DNA of 24,596 bases. Origin: Burkholderiales bacterium (GTDB lineage Bacteria > Pseudomonadota > Gammaproteobacteria > Burkholderiales > Burkholderiaceae). The DNA is taken from the NCBI GenBank assembly GCA_947447845.1, contig CANFNO010000003.1, positions 1-24,596 of the forward strand. Reading direction: 5' to 3'. The notes beneath the pieces were generated by a model that made no database searches, was not told the DNA's origin, and worked only from the letters and a program-made list of their open reading frames with translations. This document shows positions 16,717-23,891 of this stretch, in pieces (positions within the stretch are counted from its first letter, which is position 1; every line of letters begins with the position of its first letter). A program made the translations under genes and the position numbers.

Positions 16717-17370
16717 TCAGAACATGCTGGCCGCAATGTTGATGGTGAACGCCAGAATAGCCGTGTTGAAGCCGAACGACAAAATCGACTGAACCAGCAC
16801 CATGCGACGCATGGATTGCGTAGAAACGCTTACATCTGCCGTTTGCGAGGCCACCGCGATCGTGAAAGAAAAGTAGAGAAAGTCAAAGTAGTCGGGTTTG
16901 AAATTAATGTCGACATCCGGGAACCTCAGGCCACTGCCATGGGCCGTGCGAAAGTACAAACTGGCATAGGTCAAGGCGAACATGGTTGGCACGAGCAGCC
17001 AAGAACCCGCCACCGTAGCAAGTGCGAATACGACATGCGAAAGGGCATGCGGTGCACCAGGCACCTTGGCAGCCGAAAGCTCGACCACTATGCCCGCAAG
17101 GCTAACCAACGCCCCTAGGATCACAATGGTCAGCACAGTCGTAGCGCCTTCAGCCTGTGCAACAGCAACGCGTCGAAGTCGAGAATGGTCTGCTCGCAGC
17201 ATCATCCAACCGATCAACACTAGATAGAACCACGCGGCAACATTCCAACCGGTCAAAATTCTCGGAATGACAGTGATTGGACCGGGTGATAACCAGAAAG
17301 TAGCGAGTCCGAGCATCGTCGCTATTAGCAGCCTGGGGCGCGCAAGGGAGTGTGAAATGAAGCGGTTCAT
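16717..17370 (-). CDS. DUF1345 family membrane protein
   Basis: This is a 217-residue membrane protein with about five spans that fits the DUF1345 family. Recognisable parts are the opening RPRLLIATMLGLATFWLSP, the central DHSRLRRVA, and the strongly conserved tail PDYFDFLYFSFTIAVASQTADVSVSTQSMRR followed by the last span. Family members are of unknown function. The frame is open to 17538, but the ATG at 17370 is preferred because it has GGGA upstream and begins just before the first membrane span. It lies downstream of the histidine kinase on the same strand with a 360-bp gap, so it probably has its own promoter. Confidence 0.85.
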   Translation of the reverse strand: MNRFISHSLARPRLLIATMLGLATFWLSPGPITVIPRILTGWNVAAWFYLVLIGWMMLRADHSRLRRVAVAQAEGATTVLTIVILGALVSLAGIVVELSAAKVPGAPHALSHVVFALATVAGSWLLVPTMFALTYASLYFRTAHGSGLRFPDVDINFKPDYFDFLYFSFTIAVASQTADVSVSTQSMRRMVLVQSILSFGFNTAILAFTINIAASMF

Positions 17371-17730
17371 GTAATATTTGTTCCCAATTTTCAGTTCGTT
17401 ATAAACATGGCGACAACTGTCACCGCCATAGCTGCAGTAGTAAGCAAACCGAGCCGACACAAGTTTTGCAAGTTGATGTGCACGCCGATGGTTTGCGAAC
17501 GGGTTGCCAGAAGCATTGCGATATCGATAGGCACGCAATGACGCTGCTAATCACTGCCGACCAGAGCAACTCCTTCTCCGGGTCACGTGAATTTATCGGC
17601 CAACGGTCGCAACGCCTCTGCTAAGGTGTAGATGTCTATCGCCCCGGCTGAAGTGGATGGTCAAAACTGAATCTGATGCAAGTATCACCTCGCCACTCAA
17701 CCTCTTTGTGAAGACATCTTCATGCAGATG
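17371..17730 (-). other. Gap between DUF1345 gene and kinase gene
   Basis: No gene seen. The kinase end of the gap has a small hairpin (separate entry). The DUF1345 promoter should lie near 17400-17450, but no clear -35/-10 pair or copy of the direct-repeat box was found. Confidence 0.5.
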
Positions 17731-17732
17731 TC
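17713..17732 (-). terminator. Possible terminator hairpin after the kinase gene
   Basis: On the minus strand GACATCT pairs with AGATGTC around GCATGA, starting at the kinase stop codon. The 7-bp stem has no T-run after it, so it may be an attenuated terminator or an RNA-stabilising stem. Confidence 0.35.
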
Positions 17733-19113
17733 AAACCGGGTTGGTCAGCATGCATTCTTCTGGAAACTCCACAACCACGCGCAATCCAGTCCTTTCTTGC
17801 TCGTTAGCATATTTAAGCGTAACTTCAGCACCTAGCCGGTCAGCAATCGCCTTCACGATAGACAAGCCCAAGCCGGAACCCACCTCATCGCTGCCCAGTA
17901 TTCTGTAAAACGGTTCAAATACTCGTTCACGCTCAACCTCTGGAATTCCTGGGCCGGTGTCTTCAATTTGAAGAATGGTCTTGCCCATAAAACTTCTGAT
18001 GTGAAGGTCGATCTTTCCATCTGCTGGTGTGTAGTGAATGGCGTTGTCGATCAGGTTTTTTAGCAATGTCTTCAGATCAATTTCCGAAACACGAAGGTCG
18101 AAATCTATTTCACCCACCATACCTAAGTCGATGTTTTTAGCCTGGGCGAGCGGCATCAAGTCCTCCATGACTTGATGTGCGATGCGACGCACTGACAAGG
18201 CTGCAGTTTGGTCTTTCACACTCTCTTGCACGCGTGCCAAGGCAAGCAATTGATCGAGCAGTTGCCGGGATCTCTGCAAGCCGCTTTGCAAGGCATCAAG
18301 GCGTTGTCTGGCTTGAGCGGATAAATCGGATGAGGCCAATCTTTCTGCCTGAAGTGAAAGTGCTGTCAGGGGTGAGCGCAATTCATGTGCAGCATCTGCC
18401 AGGAAGCGTCGCTGCATCGCCATGGATTGCGCCACGCGGGATAGAAGTCGATTAATAGCAATGACAAACGGGTGAATTTCTGAGGGAACATCGTGATCAG
18501 CGATTTCCCGCAAGTCCTGTGGGTCACGCTTGTCAAGGTCCAGCGCAAGATTCTTGACGGGTTCTATCATTCGACTTATCAGTGCACTGACCAATAGCAA
18601 AAGAATGGGTATCAAGACGACGAATGGCAACAATGTCCGCAAGGCGCTGTCGCGTGCGATTTCATTGCGAACTGAGGTTTGCTGACCGACCGCTACACGC
18701 GCGCCGTTGTTCAAGGTTTTGACCATGATGCGCCAGGTCTCATCGTTCACGGTCAGGGTCTGAATGCCTTCGGGCAGTCCGTCTGGCAACTTCAGTAGCG
18801 ACTCGCCAGATGTCCCATCTGCCTTTGACTTCGCATCCCCAGCAGATGGAAGAAATTGCAGAATGACACGGGAATCAGGGTCATTAAGATCAGCCTTTGA
18901 ATCGGCACCTTGAGTTGGTGGATTCAAAAAGTGGTTGCTGGACAATAGTGCAATTTGCAGAAGCTGGTCGTCCTGTAGATCGTTCGCCTCCCGAAAAGAG
19001 GAACCAAACGAAATTAGCCCCGCGATCAAAGCAAAGCCAGCAATGACACCTGTCATCCAAACCGAAAGTCTGGCCTGCAGCGATTGCCCTATTTGCACTT
19101 GGCCACCATCCAT
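17731..19113 (-). CDS. Sensor histidine kinase, QseC/PmrB-like
   Basis: This is a 460-residue inner-membrane kinase. The first membrane span is at about 16-38, a periplasmic sensing region of about 120 residues follows, and the second span is at 161-180, then HAMP. The dimerisation domain has the H-box FLADAAHELRSPLTAL with H243. The ATPase domain shows NLIDNAIHYTP (N box), EDTGPGIP (G1), FEPFYR (F) and GSGLGLSIV (G2). All are intact, so it should be active. The start overlaps the regulator gene by 25 bp, with AGGGG 7 bases upstream. It is the last gene of the DedA-regulator-kinase operon. The signal is unknown; quinone/redox state, metals and cationic peptides are sensed by relatives. Confidence 0.92.
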   Translation of the reverse strand: MDGGQVQIGQSLQARLSVWMTGVIAGFALIAGLISFGSSFREANDLQDDQLLQIALLSSNHFLNPPTQGADSKADLNDPDSRVILQFLPSAGDAKSKADGTSGESLLKLPDGLPEGIQTLTVNDETWRIMVKTLNNGARVAVGQQTSVRNEIARDSALRTLLPFVVLIPILLLLVSALISRMIEPVKNLALDLDKRDPQDLREIADHDVPSEIHPFVIAINRLLSRVAQSMAMQRRFLADAAHELRSPLTALSLQAERLASSDLSAQARQRLDALQSGLQRSRQLLDQLLALARVQESVKDQTAALSVRRIAHQVMEDLMPLAQAKNIDLGMVGEIDFDLRVSEIDLKTLLKNLIDNAIHYTPADGKIDLHIRSFMGKTILQIEDTGPGIPEVERERVFEPFYRILGSDEVGSGLGLSIVKAIADRLGAEVTLKYANEQERTGLRVVVEFPEECMLTNPV

Positions 19114-19751
19114 CCCATTCCCCTGACATTTTTGATGACTTCAGCACCGAGTTTCTTGCGCAGTGCATGAATGATGAATTCCACTGCATTGCTTTCCACT
19201 TCCTCGTTCCAGCCGTAAATACGATCCTCAAGATCGGATCGCGACAAAATGGCACCAGGCCGCACCATCAGTGCCATGAGCAGGGAAAACTCTCTGCCAG
19301 ACAGCGCCACAGCTACCCCGTTCAATTCAACTTCCCGTGTGGCAGGGTCCAGCGCAATGGAGCCGTTTGTCAGCACTGGTCCCGCCACACCGCCTTTTCT
19401 GCGCACAACAGCCCGCATGCGTGCCATCAGCTCGGCCATCTCGAACGGTTTAAGTATGTAGTCATCGGCTCCACTGTCCAGACCACGGATCCGATCGTCC
19501 AAGGTATCTCTGGCTGTGATCACCAGAACCGGCACCGGATTGTTCTTTGAGCGAATGCCTCGCAGCACCTCCATTCCGTCCTTTTTGGGTAACCCAAGGT
19601 CAAGCAGGACCACGTCATACACCTGGGTCGCCAGAGTGTCCAAAGCCGCCTGTCCGTCACGCACCCAGTCCACTGCGTAGCTTTCGTCCTTGAGTGACTG
19701 GGAGACCACATCACCAATCATTCGATCATCTTCAACTAGCAAAACACGCAT
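19089..19751 (-). CDS. OmpR-family response regulator, QseB/PmrA-like
   Basis: This is a 220-residue two-domain regulator. The receiver domain has D8/D9, the phospho-acceptor D51 (VVLLDLGLPKKDG), T79 (LVITARD) and K101 (ILKPF). The C-terminal winged-helix domain (about 125-218) carries SGREFSLLMAL and VEFIIHALRKKLG as recognition helix, ending with RGMGWMV. The gene starts 3 bp after the DedA stop and overlaps the kinase. It is the obvious candidate to bind the hexamer-N5-hexamer boxes found before its own operon, both PepSY genes and the COG4705 gene; that assignment is inference from co-location and site architecture. Confidence 0.93.
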   Translation of the reverse strand: MRVLLVEDDRMIGDVVSQSLKDESYAVDWVRDGQAALDTLATQVYDVVLLDLGLPKKDGMEVLRGIRSKNNPVPVLVITARDTLDDRIRGLDSGADDYILKPFEMAELMARMRAVVRRKGGVAGPVLTNGSIALDPATREVELNGVAVALSGREFSLLMALMVRPGAILSRSDLEDRIYGWNEEVESNAVEFIIHALRKKLGAEVIKNVRGMGWMVAKCK

Positions 19752-19754
19752 GGA

Positions 19755-20387
19755 TTAACCCTGAACTTTCTTGAAACGTGGCGGTAAATGAGTCACCATC
19801 GGAATCATTGACATGGCAACGATTCCAATGGATATCCAGGTCATATGCCCTTTAATCCAGGGCACCTGCCCCAGCCAGAAACCTGCCATTATCAGACTAC
19901 CGCACCAGACCAGTGCTCCCATCACGTTGAAGATCGCAAAGCGGCGCGGACTCATGCCAGACAGCCCTGCCATGAAGGGTGCGATGGTGCGCACCACTGG
20001 GACAAAGCGCCCGATTGTTACGGTTGGACCACCGAATCGATCAAAATAGGCACGCGTCTTGATCAGGTAATGAGGCTTTATCCAGGCGCGTTTGAGCAGG
20101 TATTGCCCCACTCGTGACCGACCGATTGCAAAGTTAGCCGTGTCACCTGCCACGGCGGCCAAAGTGATCACGAGAATGCTTACCAAGGGTGATATGGCCG
20201 ACATTCCAAGAAACGCACCCGTTGCAAACAACAGAGAGTCACCCGGCAGGAACGGCAACACCACCAGTCCAGTTTCGCAAAAAATCACAGTAGCAACCAA
20301 AGTGATGCCCCAGATCCAGTTCTGCGACTTCAGAAGCATCAAGTTCTGATCACTGCCAAGCCAGCTTAATAATGCAGTTGAAATCAT
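19755..20387 (-). CDS. DedA family membrane protein
   Basis: This is a 210-residue DedA/SNARE-associated (PF09335) protein with the usual half-buried segments. It shows ETGLVVLPFLPGDSLLFATGAF (38-59), the conserved FDRFGGPTVTIGRFVPVVRTIAPFMAGLSGM (about 115-145) with the functional arginines, and a terminal span. DedA proteins translocate or flip membrane lipids, including undecaprenyl phosphate in related UptA proteins, and some are needed for polymyxin tolerance. It heads the operon with the response regulator and kinase, 3 bp apart, with a direct-repeat promoter about 110 bp upstream. This suggests the two-component system answers envelope stress. Confidence 0.9.
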   Translation of the reverse strand: MISTALLSWLGSDQNLMLLKSQNWIWGITLVATVIFCETGLVVLPFLPGDSLLFATGAFLGMSAISPLVSILVITLAAVAGDTANFAIGRSRVGQYLLKRAWIKPHYLIKTRAYFDRFGGPTVTIGRFVPVVRTIAPFMAGLSGMSPRRFAIFNVMGALVWCGSLIMAGFWLGQVPWIKGHMTWISIGIVAMSMIPMVTHLPPRFKKVQG

Positions 20388-20495
20388 CTCTTTTCCAAAA
20401 AGAACAACCAGGTGGGCGCATCACACCGCTGAAAAGCCCCCCCAGTTCAAGCAACTGCTGTACCGGAGATGCGAGCCGATCTTTGCGTGGTGCTG

Positions 20496-20527
20496 AGAAT
20501 AGGAGTCCAGACTTAGCTCAGACTGAG
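20496..20527 (-). promoter_or_regulatory. Predicted response-regulator box and promoter of the DedA-regulator-kinase operon
   Basis: On the minus strand: CTCAGT-CTGAG-CTAAGT, 9 bp, then -10-like TATTCT. The -35 position has no good match to consensus, as expected for an activator-dependent promoter. The repeat, spacing, -10 and start of the leader are nearly identical to those of the PepSY gene at 23307-23338, implying autoregulation. Confidence 0.72.
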
Positions 20528-20563
20528 TCAGCAAGGCACTTGAACGCTGGAAATGGCAGCCGA

Positions 20564-21124
20564 TCACCTCTTGGGTAACGGAAACCAACGAGCAAGCATG
20601 GAGAGAAGTACGCCGTCCTTCAATATGAAGTGGTGGTATGTGGCTGCAAAAGCATGGGCGGCAGCGATCCAAATCATGGCGTCGGCCAACAAAGTATGTA
20701 TGTTCGCGATGGTCGCACCCAGCGAATGTGACAGGCCCATGGGTGGTGCGAATTGAAGACCCGCGAGCAGGTTCACCGTGTGTCCTTCCAGCCAGGCACC
20801 GGCGATGGCGGTAGCAGGAACCGCAAGCAGGAGAAAGTACAGCGCACCTTGCACCACCTTGGAAGTCTTTTCCATCCAGTCGGGCATTGGTTCAGAAGCC
20901 GGTGGGCGGTCAACCAGTTTCCAGAACAAGCGTAAAAACGTGAGTCCAAAGACGAGCATCCCGAGTGTCTGATGCAGTTGCCGCTCAAAGTCGCGACTTG
21001 CAGAATAGACGCTTTGTTCTGAGCCGCCAGGCCCAAGAACAAATGCGGCGAGCACCAGGATGGCGGTCACCCAATGGAGGCTTTGTGCTATGGAGCCATA
21101 TCGGCTTGGAGGTGATGTGTTCAT
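20564..21124 (-). CDS. Cytochrome b561 (YodB/CybB-like)
   Basis: This is a 186-residue protein with four membrane spans. Heme-ligand candidates are H17 (SIAQSLHWVTA), H51 (RQLHQTLGM), H143 (NIHTLLAD) and H157 (AAAHAFAA). H17 and H51 with H143 and H157 match the prokaryotic cytochrome b561 pattern that oxidises ubiquinol or handles superoxide. This is a different subfamily from the cytochrome b at 16112. No Shine-Dalgarno is visible before the ATG and no copy of the direct-repeat box was found within 230 bp, so membership of the same regulon is not shown by sequence. Confidence 0.9.
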   Translation of the reverse strand: MNTSPPSRYGSIAQSLHWVTAILVLAAFVLGPGGSEQSVYSASRDFERQLHQTLGMLVFGLTFLRLFWKLVDRPPASEPMPDWMEKTSKVVQGALYFLLLAVPATAIAGAWLEGHTVNLLAGLQFAPPMGLSHSLGATIANIHTLLADAMIWIAAAHAFAATYHHFILKDGVLLSMLARWFPLPKR

Positions 21125-21355
21125 GAGGAGAGTTGCAGGTTTAAAGGTGTTAACAGTGATGGTTTGATCCGTTGATGTCTATCGCCATCAAGTTTTCCAA
21201 GTTGCCGTGAGGTAGACCACCCTATCATCAATGGATAAGCCACCCACCTCAATAAAGGGCCGCAAAACTTTTTCCAAATGATTGCTCTCTGCGTTGGTAA
21301 ATTGATTTGCGAATGAGGAGTCAATGACGCCGTGACAAACTCTGTGAAGCGTCAT

Positions 21356-22164
21356 TTATTGAAGGTTATTCAACATCTTTGAAAACCAATTCAGCTTGAT
21401 TTTGGATTTGCTTTGAAACACCATCATGTAGGGCACCAGCGCAAGAATGGTCACCAGAAACAATCCACTGGTAAGGACGGTACTCAAGCCTAGTCCACCA
21501 TCAGCTAATGGCTTGGCAAACAAATCGCCACTCGATGCACCAAACGGACGGGGCAGGATGTAGGCCATCCAGAATGCGGCAATGGCGTTGACTTTCAGCG
21601 CGTAATGTCCGAACGCAATGGCGGCAATCATGCCGGCAAACACGAGCGCTGAGATGCCATAACCAAGTTGCAATCCTTCTGCAGCCAAGTCGCCTGCAGC
21701 GGTACCTAAGGCAAAGGTGAAGAAAATAGTGGCCCAGTAAAAGAGTTCGCGCCGTGTGGTGTGGATGCTGTGAATCGACAAGATCCTTTCACTGGCATAC
21801 CAACCCACAAACGTAGCCGCTAAGCCGGCGCTGAAGACAGCCGTGCACATCTCCCGCGATACGCCCAGATTGTCCGCCAGGTTATCGGTGGCCAGGGTTC
21901 CGAACACACTGAGCAACACGACCACAATCCAGTAAACCGAGGGCACGTACTTCTGTGTGCGCAGTTTGACAGCCAGTAAGCCCATTAATGCCAATCCAAC
22001 CGCCACCGAGGTGCCTTTAAGCCAATGTGCATGTTGACATTCAGGAAATCGGTAGCGGTCTCGCCCACAGTTGTGGCGATGATTTTGATGATCCAGATGA
22101 AAAGTGTCACTTCCGGAACCTTGTTGAGCATGTACGAGGCGTTGTTTCGTAAAGGCATATTCAT
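21356..22164 (-). pseudogene. COG4705-type membrane protein, interrupted by one -1 frameshift
   Basis: Translation from the ATG at 22164 gives NKVPEVTLFIWIIKI and then TTVGETATDFLNVN, the conserved opening of the COG4705 family, but runs into a stop after about 50 residues. The rest (ALMGLLAVKLRTQKYVPSVYWIVVVLLSVFGTLATDNLADNLGV and on) continues one frame over. Adding one G to the GG at 22014-22015 (minus strand, after TTAAA) joins the two into 269 residues, the normal family length, with about eight spans. The function is unknown. It may be a true mutation or a sequencing error in a short homopolymer. A direct-repeat promoter lies 40 bp upstream of the start. Confidence 0.82.
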
Positions 22165-22203
22165 GGGGGATATCTTGGTAAGTCTATGATTGAAGAGGGT
22201 TCG

Positions 22204-22235
22204 ACTGTGGCTTTGAACCCTTAGCTCTGACTTAG
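22204..22235 (-). promoter_or_regulatory. Predicted response-regulator box upstream of the COG4705 gene
   Basis: On the minus strand: CTAAGT-CAGAG-CTAAGG, 9 bp, then CACAGT in the -10 position. The hexamers fit the local consensus well, but the -10 is poor (3 of 6). It lies in the 75-bp gap between the PAP2 stop and the COG4705 start. Confidence 0.55.
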
Positions 22236-22239
22236 CCGA

Positions 22240-22835
22240 TCAAGGACGTACCCAGCCACGGCGGATTGGCACGGCAAAGAGCTGACGGTAGATTGCGCTC
22301 GTCCAGCGGTAAACACTGTCCAAGAACCAGCGCTCTTCACGAAAGCAGAGGTAGGCGCTTGATAAGGCCACTAGCGCCGCTCCCACCATGTCCATCGGGA
22401 AATGCACGCCGAGGTAAATTCGCGCCCAAGCCACCGGCAAACCCAAGAACGCCAGCACAACTCCTGCAAAACGCGGGCGCTGGTGCATCAGAAAACTGAA
22501 CGCGATGCTCCACAACAAGGTCAGGTGGTCGCTGGGAAAGGAAGAGTCCGCCACATGCGGGATAAAGGAGTTACCCAGGCCCACCATGAAGGGGCGTGGA
22601 TGCTGCCAAAAAGGCCTATCACCTGGTTGATTAGCAGCCCAGCCAAACCCGAGGCAGTTGCCTCCAGCATCAATTTGCGGGTGCGCTCGCTGCCTCGAAA
22701 CCATCCGACGATCAAGGCCATTGGTGCCAGCCAGATGGCCTGGTCAGCCAACACCTTGGCAATGGCCAATATGATCGCATTAGGCGTTGCCGGTGCGTTG
22801 ATAAGAAGGAACAGGGCTTCGTTGATTTCTTGCAT
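22240..22835 (-). pseudogene. BcrC-like PAP2 undecaprenyl-diphosphatase, interrupted by one -1 frameshift
   Basis: The N-terminal part from the ATG at 22835 (MQEINEALFLLINA through LLINQVIGLF) and the C-terminal part (WQHPRPFMVGLGNSFIPH, then SSFPSDHLTLLWS and ARIYLGVHFPMD) are in different frames. One extra T in the T5 tract (plus-strand A5 at 22608-22612) restores a 198-residue protein with the complete PAP2 signature: R81-P82, PSDH at 101-104, and the R...H...D of the last motif. BcrC enzymes recycle undecaprenyl pyrophosphate and confer bacitracin tolerance. This is the second one-base loss in a homopolymer within 600 bp, so a sequencing artefact is as likely as a pseudogene. No Shine-Dalgarno is evident. 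Confidence 0.82.
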
Positions 22836-22929
22836 GGTGGTCTGGTACCGAATCAGCTGACACCGTCAACATGATCAGAGTGGTTTGAAATTCGTTGAGT
22901 GAGGTGGAGTCAGGCCCAAATCAAACAAA

Positions 22930-23262
22930 TCAGTCTTGTTTGTCTTCGTCGCCTTCGCGACCGGCCTTGTCTTCGGCAGAAGAAATGACAGTTCCTTTAT
23001 CGGCATCCACCTTGACATCAAATACCTTTGTGCCGCTGACAACTTCAACATCAAAAGTCAATCCCGCCTTGGATTGCTCAAGCTCGGCTCGGGTTGCTTT
23101 GCCGTTGGCATGCACTTCGGCAGTGGCGATAGCCTGAACGATGGAGACCTTGGCCTGCGCTAAAGCTGCGGACTCGTTCTCCACATTTATTGCGGCATAA
23201 GCACCGATGGCAGTCGCAGCAAGGGTGACCGCGATGAGACCAATTTTTGTGTAACGTAGCAT
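22930..23262 (-). CDS. Periplasmic PepSY-domain protein (second)
   Basis: This is a 110-residue protein with a signal peptide (MLRYTKIGLIAVTLAATAIGAYA, cleavage near residue 23). One PepSY domain follows: VSIVQAIATAEVHANGKATRAELEQSKAGLTFDVEVVSGTKVFDVKVDADKGTVIS. It ends with an acidic, charged tail (EDKAGREGDEDKQD). GGAG lies 9 bases before the ATG. PepSY proteins of this type are often strongly induced targets of QseBC/PmrAB-like systems; here a direct-repeat promoter lies about 45 bp upstream. It differs from the first PepSY protein in lacking cysteines. Confidence 0.9.
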   Translation of the reverse strand: MLRYTKIGLIAVTLAATAIGAYAAINVENESAALAQAKVSIVQAIATAEVHANGKATRAELEQSKAGLTFDVEVVSGTKVFDVKVDADKGTVISSAEDKAGREGDEDKQD

Positions 23263-23281
23263 TTGATTTCTCCAGTTGGAT

Positions 23282-23301
23282 TCACGCAGATGTTTGCGTG
23301 A
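23282..23301 (-). other. Hairpin in the leader of the second PepSY gene
   Basis: TCACGCA pairs with TGCGTGA around a 6-base loop, just downstream of the -10 and 20 bp before the start codon. It would form at the 5' end of the mRNA and might stabilise it. Confidence 0.45.
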
Positions 23302-23306
23302 GCTGG

Positions 23307-23338
23307 AGAATAGGAGTGTTGACTTAGCTCGGACTGAG
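23307..23338 (-). promoter_or_regulatory. Predicted response-regulator box and promoter of the second PepSY gene
   Basis: On the minus strand: CTCAGT-CCGAG-CTAAGT, 9 bp, then TATTCT. One base differs from the DedA-operon box across both hexamers and spacer; the following ACTCCTATTCTC is also shared. Confidence 0.72.
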
Positions 23339-23355
23339 GAGTAAGAATGCCACTT

Positions 23356-23475
23356 TTAAATGCCATAGGGAGTAGCTTTTTTGAACCCCGCTGCGAGCAC
23401 GAATGCCAACAGTTGTGTCTTGTCGCCGATTTCGGCAAGTTCGATAACGCCCATAGAGGTGAGTAGTGCTTCCAT
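23356..23475 (-). pseudogene. N-terminal remnant of a TMEM165/GDT1 (UPF0016) family gene
   Basis: From the ATG at 23475 the frame gives MEALLTSMGVIELAEIGDKT, then QLLAFVLAAGFKKATPYGI and a stop, 39 residues. This contains the first E-x-G-D-[KT] signature of the TMEM165/GDT1 (MneA/MntX) Mn2+/Ca2+ exporter family, at ELAEIGDKTQ (12-21). Full members have about 190 residues and a second copy of the motif; no continuation is seen in any frame. The stop lies 17 bp from the PepSY response-regulator box, so the 3' part was apparently lost by deletion. Confidence 0.72.
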
Positions 23476-23891
23476 TATTGAGGTTCCAAGGCCCGGCTTA
23501 GAGCAATTGACCAAGCGCCTCCCCGGTCAAACCGAAGGCTGCATGGTCAAAGGTCTTGCCGAAGTTTTGCGAGAAGCTTACCTTTGCGCACAAGAGGCAT
23601 AGCATTGCGGCATCCTCCATGAACTGACCGTGATCGCAAAGAAGCCGGTTGTAGCGCATGGACGGACGCAAAGGGCACGTACATGGGTCACACTCGGGGC
23701 AGGCAGCACTTCCGGTTGACCACACGCACTGAATCAGTCTTACGCCACTATATTTACAGAGATTCAAACCAAGCCAATTGGTTCGCGCCCGATGCCGTCT
23801 CATGCAAACTCATTGGGGGTAGACCAAGCTGGCAATACTTCGGACTTCACAAAGGTAATATCCAAAAAGTTCAGAGAGACACAAAAAGCAA
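23476..23891. other. Non-coding gap, possible degraded Mn-riboswitch segment
   Basis: No convincing gene. A minus-strand frame at 23498-23803 is Cys-rich and unrecognised. On the minus strand 23549-23585 reads AAAGGTAAGC, 17 bases, then GGCAAGACCTTT. The AAAGG/CCTTT pairing and the CAAGACCTTT end resemble the closing helix of the yybP-ykoY manganese riboswitch, a known leader of Mn exporter genes, but the internal arms and the full GGGGAGTAGC motif are missing. The c-type cytochrome promoter should lie in the last 150 bp. Confidence 0.35.

Noticed and set aside
17600..21200. Shared 13-mer GATGTCTATCGCC near 17633 and 21174 as a possible regulatory site
   Set aside because: A 13-base match is expected by chance several times in a window this size, and it has no consistent position relative to the genes.
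23498..23803. Cys-rich minus-strand frame of 101 residues
   Set aside because: No motif spacing typical of metal-binding proteins, no start signal, and it runs through the possible riboswitch relic.
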